Positions 19,794 through 29,090 of a stretch of DNA of 64,000 bases are shown here, in pieces. The number at the start of each line of letters is the position of its first letter. Position 1 is the first letter of the stretch. Source of the stretch: Gammaproteobacteria bacterium (GTDB taxonomy: Bacteria > Pseudomonadota > Gammaproteobacteria > Pseudomonadales > Pseudohongiellaceae); contig JAURIJ010000010.1 in the NCBI GenBank assembly GCA_030832825.1, forward strand, positions 1-64,000. Direction: 5' to 3'. Below the pieces are notes generated by a model that saw only the letters and a list, made by a program, of their open reading frames with translations, made no database searches and was not told the DNA's origin. Position numbers and translations under genes: made by a program.

Positions 19794-20551
19794 TGGAAAC
19801 CTTGCGCGCAGTCATTCAGGCTAATGGCCTCGTGGTGGCATTTCTGGTGGTCGGTGCGGCCGTCTGGCTGTCTTACTGGGCGTCACGGCACCTTACTCGA
19901 GGGCGCATTCACGGCTCGGCCATCGCCATCATTCTCGGGCTGCTGGCTGCCTATGCTGCTGGCCTTGCGAGTGGGGGCACCCGAGGCGTGGTGGACATAG
20001 GGCTGCTGGCCGGCATCGGCCTTATGGGCGGCGGCATGATGCGGGACTTCGGTATCGTCTCCACAGCCTTCGGAGTGCAGTTGTCCGAGTTGCGTCAAGC
20101 CGGCATCGTGGGTGTGGTGTCAATTCTTGCCGGAGTGCTGGTCTCGTTCATTGCCGGCGCGCTGATTGCCCTGGCGTTCGGGTATACCGATGCCGAGAGC
20201 ATCACCACCATCGGTGCCGGCGCGGTCACCTACATCGTCGGGCCTGTGACTGGCACTGCGATCGGGGCCAGTTCGGACGTCATTGCGCTGGCAGTCGCTG
20301 CCGGCGTGGTGAAGTCCATCCTGGTCATGATCGGCACGCCACTGGTGGCACGCCACATCGGGCTGAACAATCCGCAGTCGGCAATGGTGTTCGGTGGTCT
20401 GATGGGCACCACCAGCGGCGTGGCTGGCGGACTGGCCGCCACCGACCCGCGTCTGGTGCCCTACGGCGCCATGACGGCCACGTTCTATACCGGGGTCGGC
20501 TGTCTGCTCGGCCCTTCCGTTCTCTATTTCATCGTTCGCGCACTCGTGTGA
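19793..20551 (+). CDS. madM: Malonate transporter, MadM subunit
   Basis: 252 residues with about seven or eight transmembrane helices. Glycine-rich segments GIGLMGGGMMRDFGIV and GAGAVTYIVGPVTGTAIGASSDVIALA match the MadM family. It is translationally coupled to madL. With madL it should import malonate, and the acyl-CoA synthetase encoded next would activate it. No malonate decarboxylase (mdc) or malonyl-CoA decarboxylase gene is in the visible neighbourhood. Confidence 0.93.
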   Translation: METLRAVIQANGLVVAFLVVGAAVWLSYWASRHLTRGRIHGSAIAIILGLLAAYAAGLASGGTRGVVDIGLLAGIGLMGGGMMRDFGIVSTAFGVQLSELRQAGIVGVVSILAGVLVSFIAGALIALAFGYTDAESITTIGAGAVTYIVGPVTGTAIGASSDVIALAVAAGVVKSILVMIGTPLVARHIGLNNPQSAMVFGGLMGTTSGVAGGLAATDPRLVPYGAMTATFYTGVGCLLGPSVLYFIVRALV

Positions 20552-20585
20552 AGAGTGCCGCTTGTCGCACAAGGAAGACGTCACA

Positions 20586-22097
20586 ATGAGTTCAGGCAGT
20601 CACACGGAGCAGCGCGCCTTTCCCGCGCTGAGTTTCGGCAATACAGCAGTGGCCCTGCAGACCACGGCGGGCGAGTGGACCTATTCCGATCTGCACGAGC
20701 GCATCAACAAGATGGCGGCCGGACTGCTGGAGGGCAGCACTGATCTGAAGGAGGAGCGCATCGCCCTGATGATCCCGGGCGGCGTGGACTATGTCACCAC
20801 CTTGCTGGGGATCTGGCGTGCCGGTGGTATCGCCGTGCCCTTGAACGTGGCAGGCGCACTGCCGGAACTCGAGCACGCGCTGACCTGTGCTCAGGTCACA
20901 CGTCTGGTGGTCTGTCTTTCCCTGGACACCGATCACATCGTGGCCCTGCACATCCTCTGCCAGGCCTTGAAGATCGAAATGCTCACCGTGGCGGAAACCC
21001 TCGCTGACGGTGTCGGCAAGCTCCCCGTGCTTGCGCCCGAGCGACGCGCCATGATCCTGTTCACCAGCGGCACCACCAACAAGCCCAAGGGCGTGGTGAG
21101 CACGCATCGCAACATCCGCGCGCAGGTCACCACGCTGCTGGAGGCCTGGGGCTGGCAGGCCAAGGATTCCATCCCGCTGTTCCTGCCGCTGCATCACATT
21201 CACGGCATCATCAACATCCTTTGCTGCGGCCTGTGGATCGGCGCGCGCGTCGCCCTCTTCCCGCGCTTCGACATGGACCTGGTGATGACTCAGGTGCGCC
21301 TGCGCAAGTACACGGTGTTCATGGCGGTGCCCACCATCTACGTGAAGATCATTCAATACTTGGAAGCCCTGGATGCCGGCAAGCGCGAGGCCGTGACCTC
21401 GGCGTTCAAGGCCATGCGGCTCAATGTCAGCGGTTCGGCGGCCTGTCCCGTCAAGCTGTTCAATCAGTGGAAGGCGCTCACTGGCCAGACCCTGCTGGAG
21501 CGCTATGGCATGACCGAGATCGGGATGGGCATCTCCAACCCCTACCTCGGCGAGCGTCGCGCCGGTGCCGTCGGCCTGCCGCTGAAAGGGGTCGAGGTGG
21601 CACTGTTCGATGATGCCGGCGCCGTGATCGACAAGGACGAGGTCCCCGGCGAGATTCGCGTGCGCGGCCCCAACGTGTTCCTGGAATACTGGAACAATCC
21701 CGAAGCCACCGCGGAAAGCTTCGTTGACGGCTGGTTCCGCACCGGGGATGTCGCCGTGCGGGAGAAGGGCTATTACCGCATCATGGGGCGCTCGTCCGTG
21801 GACATCATCAAGTCCGGGGGCTACAAGCTCTCTGCACTGGAGATCGAGGGCACCCTGCTCACTCACGAGAAGATCGCCGAGTGTGCCGTGATTGGCATGG
21901 ACGACGAGACCTGGGGCGAGGCGGTGACAGCCTTCGTGGTGCTCAAGCCCGGCCAGTCGCTGAGCCTGCCCGAGCTGAAGTCCTGGTGCGAATCGCGCAT
22001 GTCGCCCTACAAGATTCCCAAGTCTCTGCGCGTGCTTGAGGCGATGCCCCGCAATGCCATGGGCAAGGTCATCAAGCCGGATCTGAAGCGTCTGTGA
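20586..22097 (+). CDS. Probable malonyl-CoA synthetase (MatB-like acyl-CoA ligase)
   Basis: 503 residues of the AMP-forming acyl-CoA synthetase family. The ATG at 20586 follows an AAGGAAG site. P-loop-like motif LFTSGTTNKPKGVV is near residue 157, the adenylate-binding YGMTEIGM near 315, the hinge region GRSSVDIIKSGGYKLS near 403, and the catalytic Lys in NAMGKVIKPDL at the end. The KSGGYKLSALEIE and TEIGM details are typical of the MatB/ACSF3 group. The location 34 bases after madM makes malonate the likely substrate: malonate + CoA + ATP gives malonyl-CoA. Substrate choice is an inference from context plus family likeness. Confidence 0.82.
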   Translation: MSSGSHTEQRAFPALSFGNTAVALQTTAGEWTYSDLHERINKMAAGLLEGSTDLKEERIALMIPGGVDYVTTLLGIWRAGGIAVPLNVAGALPELEHALTCAQVTRLVVCLSLDTDHIVALHILCQALKIEMLTVAETLADGVGKLPVLAPERRAMILFTSGTTNKPKGVVSTHRNIRAQVTTLLEAWGWQAKDSIPLFLPLHHIHGIINILCCGLWIGARVALFPRFDMDLVMTQVRLRKYTVFMAVPTIYVKIIQYLEALDAGKREAVTSAFKAMRLNVSGSAACPVKLFNQWKALTGQTLLERYGMTEIGMGISNPYLGERRAGAVGLPLKGVEVALFDDAGAVIDKDEVPGEIRVRGPNVFLEYWNNPEATAESFVDGWFRTGDVAVREKGYYRIMGRSSVDIIKSGGYKLSALEIEGTLLTHEKIAECAVIGMDDETWGEAVTAFVVLKPGQSLSLPELKSWCESRMSPYKIPKSLRVLEAMPRNAMGKVIKPDLKRL

Positions 22098-22157
22098 TTG
22101 CCACTGATGCCGTTGCAGAGGCAGCAGCGGCCCGTGCAGAACGGGTCAGCGCCGATC

Positions 22158-23774
22158 TCAGAGACGGCACTCATAGGTAGCCGGAACCGGCAGCGCCTTC
22201 CAGGCAGGGAATTGCTGGTAGAAGGCTGGCAATGACGTCCCAAAGGCGTTCTGGAATGCCGACTCGGCCGTATTGCCTGCCGCTATCGCAGCCCCGTAGG
22301 TCAGCAGTGCGTTGGCACTGGATGAGCTCATCAGCTGTAGCACCCCCAGCATCGCCAGGGGATACACCGGCCCCTGCCGGCTGAAACTCTGCGCCGACTC
22401 CAGGAGGTTCAGGTCTGGCAGTCCCGGCGGCTGGCTTGTCGCGAAATCCGTGACTTCCTTGAGCATGCAGCCGCGCGCCGTGCTGATGGGCACCATTCCC
22501 TGCTGCGCAATTCCCAGCCAGCCCAGGTATTCCGCTGCTCCTTCGATCATCCAGTGCAGGCCTGCAGGCTGCGGTCCGCCAATCCAGCGTTGCTCGAACT
22601 GCAGCAGGTGAAACACTTCGTGGATGATGATCTTCCGGCGTGTCACCGGGCCGTGCACTGTCCAGCCTTGATTGGCGACACAGATCGTCATGTTCCTTGC
22701 GCCAGTGAATGCCGAGGCGCCGCCGCTGGTGCATCCCCTTGCGGTTCTCGAAGTGGCAATCGTGGTGCTCTGCTGCACGGTGCGTCCCAGAGTACTTTGA
22801 TAGAAACTGCTGGCGAACTGCACGGCATCCTGAATCAGCTGGCGGTCTTCACTGCTGGTGGCTGCGTCGAACTGGAACGCGAAGACACTTCCAGTGGGGG
22901 TTGGGGACGGACTGGGGCTCGGGGCGGCGGTGGGCGCGCCCAGACGTACCCTGAAACTGCCAGGGGCATGGGCGCTGATCCCGAAGTGCGCTGGCACCAC
23001 TTCCAGCCCGGCGTTCTGGTACAGCAGGCGCACGGCCGCTTCATCGCTGCAATTGGCGCGCAGCAGATACTCTCCCGCCGCGAGCGTCGTGATGTTCCAG
23101 GTGTACTCGGCGCCCGGGGTACCAGTGGCGAAGGCGGTGCCATCACGTTCCAGAACGACGAGATTGGCATCGCCCTGCGGGTCGACGCATTGCGGCAGCG
23201 TCATGGTGACAGACGCCGGGCGCAGGCCATTGCTGAAGTCACGCAGTTAGCTGACCTGGAAGCTGCCAAGACTTGAGCCGAGCTGCGTGGAGTTGCCGTT
23301 GATGTTGCGCAGCACGGCGAGGCTGGCGGCGTCGTTGCGCAGGCGCAAGTCTGCCTCTGTCCCGGGCACATGGTCGAACATCAGACTCACGACACGGCCA
23401 TCCAGCGTCGGGTCTGCCCGGGTAATCAGCACCTGGTCACGATAGACCCCGGTGCGGAAGCTGCCACTGCAGTCCTTGCCTGTGCTGCTGTCAAAGGGGG
23501 TGGCGCTGTCGACACGAAAGACCAGGTCAGGGCTCACCAGACGCAGCGTCAGTGCCAGCAGTCGGTCCTGTCCGCTAGTGTCCTTTTCCACCTCGCACGC
23601 CGCATTATGCAGTGTGACACAGCTGTTCAGCAGTCCGGTGCCGCCGTCGTACAAACCGACATTGTTGTAAGGGGTCAGGGTGCCAGCCGGAGGTGCGTCG
23701 GCGTGTCTCCATGCAGCAGGCAACAGCAAGGTCGACAGCAAAAAAAGGCAGGTCAATCCGGGATGTCTGTGCAT
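22158..23774 (-). pseudogene. Exported zinc-peptidase-like gene split by an in-frame TAA
   Basis: Two minus-strand frames (23247-23774 and 22158-23204) are in the same phase with a single TAA between them (23247-23249), and the 14 codons after the stop stay open up to the second ATG. Read through the stop, the gene encodes about 538 residues. The first part starts at the ATG 23772-23774 with an AGGA site and has a signal peptide and a beta-rich cysteine-containing domain. The second part starts in the middle of another beta domain (GEYLLRANCSDEAAVRLLY), has a PSPSPTPTG linker, and then a metallopeptidase-like domain with HEVFH (22608-22622) and a downstream MIEGAAEYLG that could give the third ligand. 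The second ATG has no ribosome site. Nonsense mutation, programmed readthrough or a base error remain possible. Confidence 0.75.
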
Positions 23775-23859
23775 GGCGCATGGTCCTGACAGTGCAATGA
23801 CGAGCAGGATAGAAGCCCGTGAGCTGGCTGTCCATTGCCGGGTTGACATTCGCTTTATG

Positions 23860-23895
23860 CTTGCTTGATACTTGCAATATCAAGTAATAAGCAAG
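23860..23895. promoter_or_regulatory. Nested palindromic operator in front of the MarR gene
   Basis: Inner repeat CTTGATA (23864-23870) and TATCAAG (23878-23884) with a 7-base centre; outer repeat CTTGCTT (23860-23866) and AAGCAAG (23889-23895). A perfect -35 TTGACA stands at 23843-23848, and the expected -10 position (about 23866) falls inside the palindrome. The layout is what autoregulation by the MarR protein would need. Confidence 0.6.
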
Positions 23896-23905
23896 GAGAT
23901 TGCAA

Positions 23906-24328
23906 GTGAGTGTCGGAGCGGAAGGCAAAGTGCTGCTGGGGCTGTCTCATGTGCAGACGCGGCTGCACAAGCGCCAGGACCAATGGTTGGCTGCCCATGG
24001 CATCAGCTTCAAGGAATTTCAGGTGATGAGTGCCCTGAGCGAGGCAAGCACGCATTCTCTGAAGCGCATCGATCTGGCGGAAAAGGTGGGTCTCAGTGCG
24101 TCCGGGGTCACCCGCATGCTGCTGCCCATGGAAAAGATCGGGCTCATCAGCAAGGAGGAGGGGGCGCGGGACGCCCGCGTCAGTCTGGTGCGACTTTCCG
24201 CGGCCGGCGAGCGCATACTGGCGGACGCCGAGAAGTCCTTCACGCAGGGTGCCCGCGCGTTCATGAAGTCGCTTTCTGAAGAGCAGCGTGCGGCGCTGGC
24301 CACGCTGTCCAGGGTCGTTCTGCCATGA
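23906..24328 (+). CDS. MarR family transcriptional regulator
   Basis: 140 residues. A GTG at 23906 is preferred over the TTG six bases earlier because the AAGGAG site at 23893-23898 is seven bases from it. The winged-helix core is clear: LKRIDLAEKVGLSASGVTRMLLPMEKIGLI as helix-turn-helix, then the wing with the family motif GARDARVSLVRLS. MarR proteins dimerise and usually repress their own operon, releasing DNA on binding a small phenolic or on cysteine oxidation; no cysteine is present here. The nested palindrome at 23860-23895 is the likely operator. The downstream acetyltransferase overlaps by 4 bases and is probably the regulated gene. Confidence 0.92.
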   Translation: MSVGAEGKVLLGLSHVQTRLHKRQDQWLAAHGISFKEFQVMSALSEASTHSLKRIDLAEKVGLSASGVTRMLLPMEKIGLISKEEGARDARVSLVRLSAAGERILADAEKSFTQGARAFMKSLSEEQRAALATLSRVVLP

Positions 24329-24861
24329 CGCACATGTTCAACACCCAGCCCACGCTCATCGGCCCTTTGGTGGCGCTGCGCCCGCTCGTGGCAGAGGACT
24401 TCGAAGCCTTGTACGCCGCAGCCGCAGACCCACTGATCTGGGCGCAACACCCGCAACCCACGCGCTGGCAGCGCGAGGTCTTTGCGGAACACTTCTTCAA
24501 GAGCGCGCTGGCCGGCGGCAGTGCCTTCGTGGTGCTGGACAACGCCAGCGGCGCCATCATCGGGTCCACGCGCTACTACGACTGGCAGCCCCAGTCTCGC
24601 AGCATCGCGCTGGGCTTCACCTTTCTGGCGCGAGCCTGGTGGGGCGGGCCGGCCAATCAGGAAATGAAGCAGTTGCTGCTCGAGCATGCCTGGCACTGGG
24701 TGGACACGGTGTGGTTTCACATCGGCGCGCAGAACCTGCGCTCGCGGCGCGCGCTGGAGAAAATCGGCGGCCGCTTCAGCCATGTGGAAGAGCGCAGCGG
24801 CGGCGGGACGCTGGTGTCCACTGCGTTATATCGGATCGACGCGCCGGGTCGCCGCGTCTGA
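24325..24861 (+). CDS. GNAT acetyltransferase (RimJ/RimL-like)
   Basis: 178 residues of the GNAT fold. The opening TLIGPLVALRPLVAEDFEAL is the usual first strand of the RimL-like group, and the acetyl-CoA site includes an unusual ARAWWGGPANQEMKQLLLEHA segment, matching the W(G)GGxxN variant of this subfamily. The NLRSRRALEKIGG helix near residue 145 is typical. The substrate may be a protein N-terminus or a small amine. It overlaps the MarR gene by 4 bases, so it is likely controlled by that regulator. Confidence 0.88.
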   Translation: MTHMFNTQPTLIGPLVALRPLVAEDFEALYAAAADPLIWAQHPQPTRWQREVFAEHFFKSALAGGSAFVVLDNASGAIIGSTRYYDWQPQSRSIALGFTFLARAWWGGPANQEMKQLLLEHAWHWVDTVWFHIGAQNLRSRRALEKIGGRFSHVEERSGGGTLVSTALYRIDAPGRRV

Positions 24862-24887
24862 TCAGCCTGGCCCGCCACACCTGCCAC

Positions 24888-26948
24888 TCAAGGCAGCTGC
24901 GCGGCATTCTCCCGCGCGATCGCCAGCAGCGTGTCGCGGAATTCGGGCAGCAGAAATCCCTCGGCGATCAACGTGTCCGTGGCCTGCGTGTAGGCCTGCA
25001 GATAGTCCTGCGCACGCGGGTAGCGGGTGCTCACGGGCGCGCGCGGGTCCTTCCTGGTCGCCGCTTCCTGCGCGGTTGCCGCAAAGGGCAGATAACCCCC
25101 CGACAGACGCAGCAGTTCGGTGTCCGCACCGCTGCCGGCGCTGCGCAGATTCCACGGCACGAAAGTACCAAGGGGCACGACCGTCAGAGGGGGCAGCACC
25201 GTGCTGGCGCCCGAGTCATTGTTGTCGGCATTGACGGCAGGAACCCGTGCGCCATACCAGGACTGTGTGGAGGCCGGGTGCTGATCGACGATGCCCTGCT
25301 CGCGAAAGCGCGGGCCGAAATCCACATGACCCACCTGATACATGGCCTTGGGATGCGCAATGCCGGGCAGCGGGTTCCAGGCGGCGGGATTGATGCGACC
25401 ATCCCCCAGATGCGAGGGCACGAGCGAGCCGTCGGCAATTCGCGGATAGCGGCTGGGAGGAGGCGGGGTGTCCGTGCGCACCCAGTCGACCAGGCGCGCC
25501 AGCAGCGAATCGGCGATGGGAGACCACAGATTCGGATTCGCTCCCAGCTGCCCGGCGCCGGCCGGTCCGGGGCGGCCTGTCCCCGAGCCATGGGCGGAGC
25601 CACCGAGGGTATAGAAGCGCACATTGGCCGGGATGTCGGCATCGTGCTGGCCCAGCGGGTCGGTGTGGGCCAGCGAGCCTGCACGGATCCAGTATTCATT
25701 GGACGTCTGCACGTGCATCAGCCGCGGCTCGGTGCCACTTTCGCGCGCCCGCTTCAGAATGCCGTCGGTGCGGCCCGTGAACGGGTCCACGCTGTCGCCA
25801 TAAGTGAAAGGAAAATGGTCGTTCGGGAACAGATGGTATTCATGCTGCCCGTTGGTACTGGTGGGCATGGCGAAGCGCAGATTGAACATGCCGAAGCCGC
25901 CGCCTGCGATGACAGGCATCATGCCGTCGAACACGCGTCGGCCCGCCAGATCCTCGTTGAACCCCTGGTACAGAAACTGTCGCAGCAGGCGACCGCTCTG
26001 GGAATTACCCCAGGCGACGGCATGGGCGAACGCCGGCATTTGCAGCGCTTCCAACGTGGCGCGCAGCGACGCGTCTGTCGTGCCGTGACGCAGCAGGGCG
26101 ATGACGTCGCGAATGCCGGCGAGGCCGGCGCCGGCCAGCACAGGATCCTGCGCCTCATAGATCAGCTCATACAACACGCCCGGCACCAGACCGCCGGCCA
26201 CGCTCAGGGTGATGCGGACCTGCTCGCTGTCCGCCACTTCCTCCACCCGCAGACTGAAGTCCTCGCGCGGCACCGCTTCGCGCGGGTCGGCCTGATTCAG
26301 GCGCCGCGTGAGCGTGGCTTCGCGCAGGCCGTCAGCCGTGGGCCGGTAGGCCAGATGGGCGGCCCCGGCGATGGACGTCTCGGCAGCGGGTGCGTTCACG
26401 TAGACTTCGTAGCGGACACTGCCTGTCACCGGCGCCGCCGGACTGCCCGTGACGGGGACGTGCAGGCGCTGGCGCTCGTCGCCCGCCTCCAGCTCGGCGA
26501 TCCAGCCGGTGCTCAGAAACGTGTGACCTTGAGTGCTCAGCGGGTGCTGCAGCGACAGGTCAGGCGGCAGAGAGCTGCGGCCACGATTGTTGACCTGGTA
26601 GAGCAGGGTGTCGCTGAGCGGGCCGCTGCGTGGCACCAGCAGGCGAAAGTCGGCGCTGAATTCGACCAGGCCGGCCGCATTGCGGGGGGCCAGTGCCAGG
26701 TCGACGATCTTCTGGTTGCCGGGCGCCTGGGGGTCGAGCGTGAGATGCAGCAGCCCGGTGACGGATTCGTACTGCACGGCGGAGTCGGGGGCGCCCAGCA
26801 GCTCGCGGCCGTTAATCTCGATGCGCGAGACATCGGCGAGGGCCTGGCCCTGATGCAGCACCAGCAGGGGAAGCAGCGCTGCGGCCAACGCAGTGCGCAG
26901 TGAAAGCCTGAAGATATGTGTTTGCAATTTTGTGTTTCCGTTCGTCAA
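24888..26948 (-). CDS. Exported alpha/beta hydrolase domain protein (PF20091-like)
   Basis: About 686 residues. No ATG lies near the N-terminus; the longest frame starts at a TTG (26948) and the exact start is uncertain, but a signal peptide (LRTALAAALLPLLVLHQGQALA) follows directly. The first half is beta-rich. The nucleophile elbow GNSQSGRLLRQF lies near residue 313, and a later His-containing GSAHGSG may belong to the active site. This pattern fits the large secreted alpha/beta hydrolase family (Abhydrolase_10) of unknown substrate. A 109-base divergent gap separates it from the YHS gene. Confidence 0.75.
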   Translation of the reverse strand: MTNGNTKLQTHIFRLSLRTALAAALLPLLVLHQGQALADVSRIEINGRELLGAPDSAVQYESVTGLLHLTLDPQAPGNQKIVDLALAPRNAAGLVEFSADFRLLVPRSGPLSDTLLYQVNNRGRSSLPPDLSLQHPLSTQGHTFLSTGWIAELEAGDERQRLHVPVTGSPAAPVTGSVRYEVYVNAPAAETSIAGAAHLAYRPTADGLREATLTRRLNQADPREAVPREDFSLRVEEVADSEQVRITLSVAGGLVPGVLYELIYEAQDPVLAGAGLAGIRDVIALLRHGTTDASLRATLEALQMPAFAHAVAWGNSQSGRLLRQFLYQGFNEDLAGRRVFDGMMPVIAGGGFGMFNLRFAMPTSTNGQHEYHLFPNDHFPFTYGDSVDPFTGRTDGILKRARESGTEPRLMHVQTSNEYWIRAGSLAHTDPLGQHDADIPANVRFYTLGGSAHGSGTGRPGPAGAGQLGANPNLWSPIADSLLARLVDWVRTDTPPPPSRYPRIADGSLVPSHLGDGRINPAAWNPLPGIAHPKAMYQVGHVDFGPRFREQGIVDQHPASTQSWYGARVPAVNADNNDSGASTVLPPLTVVPLGTFVPWNLRSAGSGADTELLRLSGGYLPFAATAQEAATRKDPRAPVSTRYPRAQDYLQAYTQATDTLIAEGFLLPEFRDTLLAIARENAAQLP

Positions 26949-27057
26949 AGTCGTGGCAATCCCTCAGGGGGCAGGTCTAGAATCCCCACATCCCGAACAG
27001 GGTCTTTGCCTGATACTCTCTCAACACTCACGCAATAACAACAAGAAGGAATGTTCC

Positions 27058-27582
27058 ATGAAAGCACTCGCTCGTGTTACCGCGCTCTGCGGTCTGAGTC
27101 TGGTCAGTGGGTTTGCCTCTGTCGTCAGCGCCGCGGAAGCAGTCCCGGTCTACATCAACAACAACGGCATCGCCTTCTCGCGCATGCAGGACGGTCAGGT
27201 CATTGCCTATGACCCGGTGGCAGCCTTTGACGAGAACACCATTGCCGTTGCCGACTGCAACGCCTTCAAGGCCGAGCTCAAGGGCGTGAGCTGGTGCTTC
27301 TCCAGCCTCACCAATCAGGAAGCCTTCGTCGCCGCCACCGGCGAGAACGGCAGCAATCGCTACGTGCCCTTCGGCGGGGGGCATTGCTCGCTGGGCCTCG
27401 CCAACGGCAATCTGGTGGCTCGTGGCGACCCGCGCACGGCAGTGCGTATCGGCAATGAGCTGATCCTGAACGGCAATTTCGATGTGCGTGCGCGCTTCCT
27501 GCAAGACACCGAGCGCAATCTGGACAACGCCCGTCTGCGCTTCCAGCTGGCCATCCAGAGCGGCGATCTCGTCGAGAACTGA
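27058..27582 (+). CDS. Exported YHS-domain protein
   Basis: 174 residues. The ATG at 27058 has an AGGAATG site and gives a signal peptide ending VVSAAEA near residue 25. The remainder follows the YHS-domain (seleno)protein pattern: AYDPVAAF, then KGVSWCFSSLTNQEAFVA, YVPFGGGHCSLGLANG and a C-terminal LNGNFDVRARFLQD. In related proteins the GGYCAYAV position carries a Cys; here GGGHCSLGLA keeps it. YHS domains are linked to metal or heme handling, but this family has no settled function. It is the only gene between two convergent and divergent neighbours, so a partner cannot be named. Confidence 0.75.
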   Translation: MKALARVTALCGLSLVSGFASVVSAAEAVPVYINNNGIAFSRMQDGQVIAYDPVAAFDENTIAVADCNAFKAELKGVSWCFSSLTNQEAFVAATGENGSNRYVPFGGGHCSLGLANGNLVARGDPRTAVRIGNELILNGNFDVRARFLQDTERNLDNARLRFQLAIQSGDLVEN

Positions 27583-27602
27583 GCGGCCCACTGGCAGCTG
27601 AG

Positions 27603-28103
27603 TCAGTAGACATCCCCGTCGAGATTGAGCTGCCAGTAGCCCACATCCAGCCATTGCCCGAACTTGTAGCCCACTTCCGCGAAGTGGGCCACCTTGCGCA
27701 TGCCGAATTTCTCGTGCAGCGCCACGCTGTGCGCGTTGGGTAAGGCGATGCAGGCCAGCACCGCGTGGATCGGCAGTTCCCGCAGGGCGGCAAACAGCTG
27801 CGTGTAGAGCGCGCTGCCAGTGCCGGCGCCGCGCTGCTGCGGATGCAGGTAGATGGAGATTTCCACACTGTGCCGATAGGCATGCCGCACCTTCCACGGG
27901 CTGGCGCAGGCAAAGCCGAGCAGTGCGCCGTTGCGCTCGGCCACCAGCCAGGGCAGACCGGCCGCTTCGACGGCGGCGAGTCGGCTCGCCATGTCGGCAC
28001 CCGACAGTGCCTTTTCCTCGAAGCTGATGGTGGTTGACTGGACGTAGTGCGAATAGAGGGCGGCAATCTGTGGAGCATCGTCTTGGTGGGCGCTGCGGAT
28101 CAT
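27603..28103 (-). CDS. GNAT N-acetyltransferase, phosphinothricin-acetyltransferase-like
   Basis: 166 residues from the ATG at 28101-28103; the longer frame adds a non-homologous extension. The Pat/YncA features are visible: IRSAHQDDAPQIAALYSHYV at the start, the STTISFEE segment, SVEISIYLHPQQRGAGTGSALY for acetyl-CoA binding, and NAHSVALHEKFGMRKVAHFAEVGYKFGQWLDVGYWQL at the end. Members acetylate phosphinothricin, methionine sulfoximine or related amino acids. No resistance gene context is present, so this is probably a general amino-acid analogue acetyltransferase. Confidence 0.88.
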   Translation of the reverse strand: MIRSAHQDDAPQIAALYSHYVQSTTISFEEKALSGADMASRLAAVEAAGLPWLVAERNGALLGFACASPWKVRHAYRHSVEISIYLHPQQRGAGTGSALYTQLFAALRELPIHAVLACIALPNAHSVALHEKFGMRKVAHFAEVGYKFGQWLDVGYWQLNLDGDVY

Positions 28104-28311
28104 GGAGGCGGCTCGTGCAAGGATTTCCGGAACTGGCTGCGCGCAGCCGCAAGCGCTGCGCGGCGCCATCTTAGCGGCACCTCCACAGAGGGCTCAATGG
28201 CGCTGAGGCAGGTCTGGTGATTTTCTTGTGTCGGCAAGTGTGCTACTACTGGCCGCGTTCTTGTTCGACACACAACAACAAGCAAATGTTTCGACTCCCG
28301 AGGGCACTCCC

Positions 28312-29061
28312 ATGACTCGCATCGCGCTCGCCCTGGCTCTCGTCGCCAGCCTGTTCACTCTTCCCGTTCACGCTCAGAATGCCTCCGCCCTGAATGCCGC
28401 GCTGGCTGCCGCCGAGGGCAGACCGGCTGCCGACAAGGATGCCGATGCCCGACGCAAGCCTGCGGAAACCCTCGACTTCTTCGGCATCGGGCCGGGAATG
28501 ACCGTGGTGGATCTGATCGCCTCCGGTGGCTATTACACGGAAGTGCTGGCCAATGCCGTCGGCTCGAATGGCAAGGTCTACATGCAGAATGCCCCGTCGG
28601 CCCTGACCGGCGAGCGTGGCGAACGCACCGCGCAGGCCATCAATGACCGACTGGCTGGCGGCCGTCTGGCCAATGTCGAGCGTCTGAACCGCGACCCCCA
28701 CGACCTCGGCTTGCCCGATGGTTCCCTGGATGGCGCCGTCATCGCGCTGGAATATCACGAGCTGTACCGCAATGCCGATCCGCAGACGGAAGCCCGTTTC
28801 CTGGCGGAAATGAAGCGTGTGCTCAAGTCCGGCGGCGTGCTCGGCATCATCGACCACGCCGGCAATGCCGGCAACGACAATGGCCCCATGCATCGCGCCG
28901 AACTTGACAAGGTGCTGGCAGGCGCCGCAGCGGCGGGCTTCATCGTGGACGGTACCAGCGATCTGCTGCGCAATCCGGCCGATGACCGCAGCCTCACGGT
29001 GTTCGATGCCAGCATCCGCGGCGTGACCGACCAGTTCATCGTCAAGCTGCGCAAGCCCTGA
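28312..29061 (+). CDS. Exported class I SAM-dependent methyltransferase-like protein
   Basis: 249 residues. The ATG at 28312 gives a clear signal peptide (ALALVASLFTLPVHAQ). The methyltransferase part has the motif I region FGIGPGMTVVDLIASGGYYTEVL (glycines in place) and a later ALEYHELYRN and VLKSGGVLGIIDHAG, as in the Rossmann methyltransferases. Export is odd, because S-adenosylmethionine is cytoplasmic; similar exported proteins are widespread in proteobacteria and their substrate is not known. It heads a run with the rhodanese (29-base gap), the TsuA-like carrier and a 59-residue protein, so a link to sulfur chemistry is possible. Confidence 0.8.
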   Translation: MTRIALALALVASLFTLPVHAQNASALNAALAAAEGRPAADKDADARRKPAETLDFFGIGPGMTVVDLIASGGYYTEVLANAVGSNGKVYMQNAPSALTGERGERTAQAINDRLAGGRLANVERLNRDPHDLGLPDGSLDGAVIALEYHELYRNADPQTEARFLAEMKRVLKSGGVLGIIDHAGNAGNDNGPMHRAELDKVLAGAAAAGFIVDGTSDLLRNPADDRSLTVFDASIRGVTDQFIVKLRKP

Positions 29062-29090
29062 TTCTGGAACGTCTGCCAAACGCCCTGGAC

